Shown here piece after piece: positions 59,886-64,000 of a stretch of DNA of 64,000 bases; position 1 is the stretch's first letter, and each line of letters begins with the position of its first letter. The DNA lies in contig JAQVJY010000001.1 of the NCBI GenBank assembly GCA_028694915.1, forward strand, positions 1 through 64,000. Reading direction: 5' to 3'. Position numbers and translations under genes: made by a program. A model generated the notes under the pieces. It did not search any database. It was not told where the DNA came from and saw only the letters and a program-made list of their open reading frames with translations. Origin of the DNA: Paludibacteraceae bacterium. GTDB taxonomy: Bacteria > Bacteroidota > Bacteroidia > Bacteroidales > Paludibacteraceae.

Positions 59886-61132
59886 TTTTAGTTCCATTTA
59901 TATATTTTATCTTGTTAATGTTTGTCTTTTGGTATAAAGGTAAACGATTTGGAGTCGCATCGTATGTTTCGTTCATTTATGCGATTTCAGCTTTCTATTC
60001 AGTTTTAATTGATTGGTTTGGTTTTTATGGCGAATATGGTGTAACAACAAAAATCCCCATTAACTTTCTCCCAACATTGACTTATTGTGTCTTGATTACT
60101 ATTTCAATATGGCCTTTTTATCATTTAGACCGAATAAAGGTTACGGAAATACCTTTGGCTCGATCTAAATTTTTCACAAGACTTGGTTATTTCTTCATGT
60201 TTGTTTTTTTCTTAACTGTTATTTTATGCTTGGATGATATTCGGAGTATTTTAAATGGAGATCTTTCTGAAGTTCGTGCTATGATTTATGATGAAGATGT
60301 GGTAGAGGAATCAACTGGTTGGAGACATATATTAGAGCTTTTTCCTACTATATTTTCTCGATTTTCCCCTATGGTACTGCTAATGTTTTTCTATAGTGTT
60401 ATTAAGTTAAATCATTCGAAAGTATATAATTATTTATTGTTTCTTGCATCTTTTACTCCAGTAGTGGGGGCTATTTTAGTCGCAGGAAGAACTCAAATTA
60501 TTTATTGGGTATTTATTTTTGGAGCTTTATATATTTATTTTCGACCTTATTTAAATAAATCAAGAAAAATAGCTGTCTTATTTCCAGTCTTAATCGCAGC
60601 AGGGATCTTAAGTGTCTATTTCTTGGCTGTCACGGCATCCCGTTGGGGTGAATCATCGGATAGTAGTATGACCGCTTATTTGGGGCAATCGTTTTTGAAT
60701 TTTTCTTATTTTTTTGATCATTATTCATGTCGTGAAATTTCGTTTCAGCGTATATTTCCATTTACGTACCATTTTGTATTAGGACAAAAATTTGATTTGA
60801 CTGATTATCGTGAAACGATTTTTGCTTACAGTGGCGAAAATATTGGAATTTTCTACTCTTTTTTAGGTGATTGGTTGGTCGATTTAGGTCATGGTGGAAT
60901 GATATTACTTGTGATTATTTATGCTTGCGTTGCCTCTCTCACTCTTAAACAAAAGCGTAAAGGTATTATGCCTTTTTATCAGCTGATGTTATGGGTGCTT
61001 TTGTTACAGGTCCCTTTGTTTGGGGTTTTTTATTATAGTTTCTGGCGTATAGATATGAGTTATTATATCTTGGGAACTATTGTTTTATATCTTATTTTTA
61101 GATATTCTATTAAAAAAGAACAAGAATGTTAG
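59882..61132 (+). CDS. O-antigen/oligosaccharide repeat-unit polymerase (Wzy-like)
   Basis: A 416-residue membrane protein with about eleven helices and one larger loop around residues 290-330, the pattern of Wzy polymerases. There is little sequence signature, as usual for this family; the call rests on topology and on its place among flippase and transferase genes. It would join lipid-linked units in the periplasm. It overlaps the next gene by seven bases. Confidence 0.8.
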   Translation: MILVPFIYFILLMFVFWYKGKRFGVASYVSFIYAISAFYSVLIDWFGFYGEYGVTTKIPINFLPTLTYCVLITISIWPFYHLDRIKVTEIPLARSKFFTRLGYFFMFVFFLTVILCLDDIRSILNGDLSEVRAMIYDEDVVEESTGWRHILELFPTIFSRFSPMVLLMFFYSVIKLNHSKVYNYLLFLASFTPVVGAILVAGRTQIIYWVFIFGALYIYFRPYLNKSRKIAVLFPVLIAAGILSVYFLAVTASRWGESSDSSMTAYLGQSFLNFSYFFDHYSCREISFQRIFPFTYHFVLGQKFDLTDYRETIFAYSGENIGIFYSFLGDWLVDLGHGGMILLVIIYACVASLTLKQKRKGIMPFYQLMLWVLLLQVPLFGVFYYSFWRIDMSYYILGTIVLYLIFRYSIKKEQEC

Positions 61133-62061
61133 AACCTAAAGTCTCAGTCATAATACCTTGTTATAATCAGGGTGACTATATAGGCGAAACACTTCAGTCA
61201 CTACAATCTCAGTATTATTCTAATTGGGAGTGTGTTGTTATTGATGATGGTTCTACTGATAATACAGTGGCTGTGGTCGATGATTTTTGCCAAAAAGATT
61301 CAAGAATACTATTGTTCTCTAAGTCTAACGGTGGTTCAGCTTCAGCTCGGAATTTCGGTTTAACTAAAGTTTCAGGTGATTACATACAATTTTTAGATGC
61401 AGATGATTTATTAGATGAACTCAAGTTTGCAAAGCAGATTGAGATAATGGAGTGTAATCAGTTAGATGTATCTTATACCGATTATAGCTTTTTTGTTTCA
61501 CAGAATACATTAGTCCCTCATATTCGTGGCGCTAATTTGTCTAAATTTGTATTGCTGACTTTATGGGGACTAGGCTTTTCGGTCCCATCGCATGCTTTTA
61601 TGTATAGAACAAATTTTATCAAACAGAATCAGATTGGTTATGATGAAACGGTAAAACAACGTGAAGATTGGAATTTTCATTTAACAGTTTTTAATAAGAC
61701 TGTAAAATATTCTCGTTTAAAGGGATATTTAGGTGCTTGGTATCGGCAAAATCCAACAGGTAAGACGAGCTCGTATTTGAAAATGCAAGAAGGCAATTTT
61801 CGTTTTTTAATTTTAAAACGATGCAACTTGTCTTTCACAAAACAAATTTTATGGACACTACGACTTTCCGCTGAATTATGGCAGTGGTTTTTACGTATTG
61901 TTAAATATCGCGAGCTTCAGAATGCTAAATTTATTAGGCTGTTTTTTACTAACGGTTTTTCTACGCTACTTTTTTTTATTGTCGCATTGTTGTTTTTACC
62001 CTTGTCGTCATTGATCATTATAAGACGTTTTATCAAAGAATATATTTGTTCTGAGAATTAA
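61126..62061 (+). CDS. glycosyltransferase family 2
   Basis: A 311-residue GT2 enzyme: KVSVIIPCYNQGDYIGETLQSL, VVIDDGSTDNTV, GGSASARNFGL and the DxD-type FLDADDLLDE. The C-terminal part has a hydrophobic segment (about 270-300) that may anchor it to the membrane. The donor and acceptor sugars are unknown. A 118-base gap follows. Confidence 0.92.
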   Translation: MLEPKVSVIIPCYNQGDYIGETLQSLQSQYYSNWECVVIDDGSTDNTVAVVDDFCQKDSRILLFSKSNGGSASARNFGLTKVSGDYIQFLDADDLLDELKFAKQIEIMECNQLDVSYTDYSFFVSQNTLVPHIRGANLSKFVLLTLWGLGFSVPSHAFMYRTNFIKQNQIGYDETVKQREDWNFHLTVFNKTVKYSRLKGYLGAWYRQNPTGKTSSYLKMQEGNFRFLILKRCNLSFTKQILWTLRLSAELWQWFLRIVKYRELQNAKFIRLFFTNGFSTLLFFIVALLFLPLSSLIIIRRFIKEYICSEN

Positions 62062-62179
62062 TATTATTTTGGCATATTCATTTTTAGTTTGTTCCGTTAA
62101 TATAAATATAGCCAATTGATGGTTTTCTATGTAAATCATTTAGAGATAAGAAATCGTTAGGTGTTGAATATATCGTCAC

Positions 62180-63007
62180 ATGAAAACAATTTTAATCCTT
62201 TGTGTTAATTATAACTCATATAAAGAGTTGAATAACTACTTGCAATCAATTGAAAGGGCAGCAAGAGTCGCTTCTGAGTTTGTGAGGGTTGATGTTTGGA
62301 TTGGAGATAATACGACAGCCAATCAACAGCCAATTTCAATAGATTATGACTATGTTTGTGTACGTGTATTTCCCTATTATCAGAACTTGGGATATATGGG
62401 CTGTGCCATCTCTATGTTTCATGAAATAAGTCAAGATCAAGCTAATAAATATGATTTTGTTTTTATTTCGAATGTAGATTTATTGTTGTCAGAAACTTTC
62501 TTTATTGAACTTAATGCAATTGAGTCCAAAACAGCTGGCTGGATAGTACCATCTGTATATACAATAGGTACACGAAAAAATGAAAATCCTTTTATGTTGG
62601 TTCGGCCAACTCGACTAAAGATGTTTTTGTTACAGATGCTATATTCGTTTCCTTTACTCTATGGACTTTATGAATTTATCTATCGTTTTCGGCATAAGGA
62701 GATAAACTTATTAATGAATCAGGAACAAGGTAGATCGATTTATGCCGGGCATGGCTCTATTATGATATTTACCAAACAGTTTGTGCTGGATAATTTGGAC
62801 ATGTCATTTCCTGGGTTTATGTATGGTGAAGAAATTTATTTTGCAGAATTAGTCCGACAATCTCAATTGACGACGGGGTATTATCCGCAATTAGTAGTAA
62901 ATAATATTGGAAATGTTTCTACTAAATTTCTGGGGATCACGCGTAAATGTCAGATGTCGAAAGAGAGTTTATCTGCAATACGTCACTTATTTTTTGAGGC
63001 GCATTAA
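62180..63007 (+). CDS. glycosyltransferase (GT2-like)
   Basis: A 275-residue transferase: ILILCVNYNSYKELNNYLQSI, IGDNT, NLGYMGC, and FISNVDLLLS in place of a canonical DxD, followed by GHGSIMIFTK and FMYGEEIYFAELVRQ. It resembles the rhamnosyltransferase branch of GT2. It follows a 118-base gap and may have its own start of transcription, though no clear promoter is seen there. Confidence 0.85.
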   Translation: MKTILILCVNYNSYKELNNYLQSIERAARVASEFVRVDVWIGDNTTANQQPISIDYDYVCVRVFPYYQNLGYMGCAISMFHEISQDQANKYDFVFISNVDLLLSETFFIELNAIESKTAGWIVPSVYTIGTRKNENPFMLVRPTRLKMFLLQMLYSFPLLYGLYEFIYRFRHKEINLLMNQEQGRSIYAGHGSIMIFTKQFVLDNLDMSFPGFMYGEEIYFAELVRQSQLTTGYYPQLVVNNIGNVSTKFLGITRKCQMSKESLSAIRHLFFEAH

Positions 63008-63034
63008 CTCGATTGTCTAGTATTTTTATTGTTT

Positions 63035-63784
63035 ATGAATCAATTAGTTTCTATAATAACACCAGCATACAATTCTTCTAAATTTATTGAAGAAACTATT
63101 CAGTCTGTTCTTGCTCAAACATATACAGACTGGGAATTGTTAATCACAGATGATTGTTCCACAGATATAACTGTAGAAATTGTTGAAAAGTATGCAGCTC
63201 AAGATTCAAGGATTAAATTCTTTGTTTTAGATCAAAATTCAGGCGCAGCAGCAGCTCGTAATAATTCGCTTGCCAGGGCACAAGGGAAATATATTGCTTT
63301 TCTTGATAGTGATGATTTGTGGCTGCCTCAAAAATTGGCTTGGCAGTTGTCGTATATGCAAGAACACGATTGCGCATTTTCTTTTTCAGATTATACATTG
63401 ATGAATGAGGATGGTGTGGATTTAAATAAAGTAATACATGCTCCTAAGAAAATTAATTACCATTATTATTTGCGCAATACCATTATTGGATGTCTTACAG
63501 TCATGATTGATAAAGAAAAAGTCGGGGACTTTTATATGCCAAATATTCCGACGAGTCAAGATATGGCAACCTGGTTATCAATAATGAAGAAAGGTGTTGT
63601 TGCATATGGAATACCTAAAGTTTTGGCTCAATATCGTTTGGTCGAGCATTCTAACTCTGCAAAAAAAATAAAAGCTTCTCGTGATGTTTGGAGAGTATAT
63701 AGGGATGTAGAGCACTTGCCGTATGTTTATGCTTTATTTTGTTTTTTTGGATATGCGATAAATGCCATTTTAAAAAGATTATAA
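63035..63784 (+). CDS. glycosyltransferase family 2
   Basis: A 249-residue GT2 enzyme with all family signatures: LVSIITPAYNSSKFIEETIQSV, ITDDCSTDITV, GAAAARNNSL and FLDSDDLWLPQKL. It is short, ending soon after the catalytic domain with a hydrophobic stretch. The ATG at 63035 is preferred over the TTG two codons earlier. It is followed 10 bases later by the sugar transferase gene. Confidence 0.92.
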   Translation: MNQLVSIITPAYNSSKFIEETIQSVLAQTYTDWELLITDDCSTDITVEIVEKYAAQDSRIKFFVLDQNSGAAAARNNSLARAQGKYIAFLDSDDLWLPQKLAWQLSYMQEHDCAFSFSDYTLMNEDGVDLNKVIHAPKKINYHYYLRNTIIGCLTVMIDKEKVGDFYMPNIPTSQDMATWLSIMKKGVVAYGIPKVLAQYRLVEHSNSAKKIKASRDVWRVYRDVEHLPYVYALFCFFGYAINAILKRL

Positions 63785-63794
63785 GATCAAATAT

Positions 63795-64000
63795 ATGCTG
63801 TGTAAAAATATTTTTGATAGAGTTATGGCTTTACTTGGTTTGTTGTTCTTATGGCCATTATTAGTTATTGTTGCAGTTTGCATTAAATGCAAAATGCCTG
63901 ACGGACCAATTATTTTCAAGCAGAAACGCGTTGGTCAATATGGGAAAGTATTTACCATGTATAAATTTAGATCAATGGTAAATGATGCCAGTGGTTCTAC
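63795..64000 (+). CDS. bacterial sugar transferase (PglC/WcaJ-type), partial at right edge
   Basis: An open frame from ATG 63795 to the window end encodes 68 residues beginning MLCKNIFDRVMALLGLLFLW, with one membrane helix, then GPIIFKQKRVGQYGKVFTMYKFRSM. The Lys-Gln-x-Arg-Val-Gly and Tyr-Lys-Phe-Arg-Ser-Met motifs are diagnostic of the polyprenyl-phosphate monotopic sugar-1-phosphate transferases (PF02397). It would start a lipid-linked glycan. The rest lies outside the window. Confidence 0.9.
   Translation, partial: MLCKNIFDRVMALLGLLFLWPLLVIVAVCIKCKMPDGPIIFKQKRVGQYGKVFTMYKFRSMVNDASGS

Overview
The window looks like a chromosomal segment of a member of the Bacteroidota, most likely the order Bacteroidales. 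The reasons are: promoters of the Bacteroidetes type (TTTG, 19-20 bases, TAnnTTTG) in front of many genes, almost no Shine-Dalgarno sequences, and a typical gene stock (two-subunit 2-oxoglutarate:ferredoxin oxidoreductase, LemA/TPM pair, class II aldolase, a FISUMP-type lipoprotein, head-GIN DUF2807 lipoprotein, rSAM/lipoprotein pair, TPR-type histidine kinase). No species can be named from the sequence alone.

Layout. 1-1723 (minus): the end of a type I restriction-modification locus, with a complete hsdM and the first codons of the next gene. 2004-11372 (plus): housekeeping genes, namely M16 peptidase, O-methyltransferase, thioesterase, endonuclease IV, Yip1-like membrane protein, a solitary LutB, FKBP isomerase, TPM protein, LemA, a small outer-membrane barrel and fructose-bisphosphate aldolase. 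11454-14691 (minus): DUF2807 lipoprotein and topoisomerase I. 14961-17307 (plus): a thioesterase, then a secreted Ig-like protein, a lipoprotein and a radical SAM enzyme that form a probable peptide-modification system. 17365-19809 (minus): one polypeptide joining CoA-disulfide reductase, rhodanese, TusA and DsrE modules. 20019-24562: acetyltransferase, lipoprotein, three tRNAs (Leu, Leu, Gly), glnS and a PLP aminotransferase.

24644-35996 is an accessory block. It is bracketed by two near-identical direct repeats of about 118 bp, which are the promoter-proximal end of one gene: broken on the left (24704), intact on the right (35939). Between them lie a TPR histidine kinase and NarL-type regulator, an uncharacterised secreted protein, an OmpA/PD40 protein and three tandem WG-repeat secreted proteins. 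From 27512 onward these genes are visibly richer in A+T, AGA and ATA codons than the flanks. To the right (36520-36787) a remnant of a second metallophosphoesterase gene and a cluster of REP-like hairpins show further rearrangement.

36739-52921 is again mostly core: metallophosphoesterase, a MarR regulator with a perfect palindrome over its promoter followed by a cation-efflux gene, YitT-like protein, rRNA methyltransferase, acetyltransferase, omega-amidase-like nitrilase, M48 protease, a thioredoxin-like protein lacking CxxC, two tRNA-Lys, FISUMP lipoprotein, EttA, KorA/KorB and CCA-adding enzyme. 53262-64000 is a surface-polysaccharide operon (membrane-bound dehydratase, WecA-like transferase, nucleotide-sugar dehydrogenase, flippase, polymerase, four glycosyltransferases and the start of a PglC/WcaJ-type sugar transferase) that runs off the right edge.
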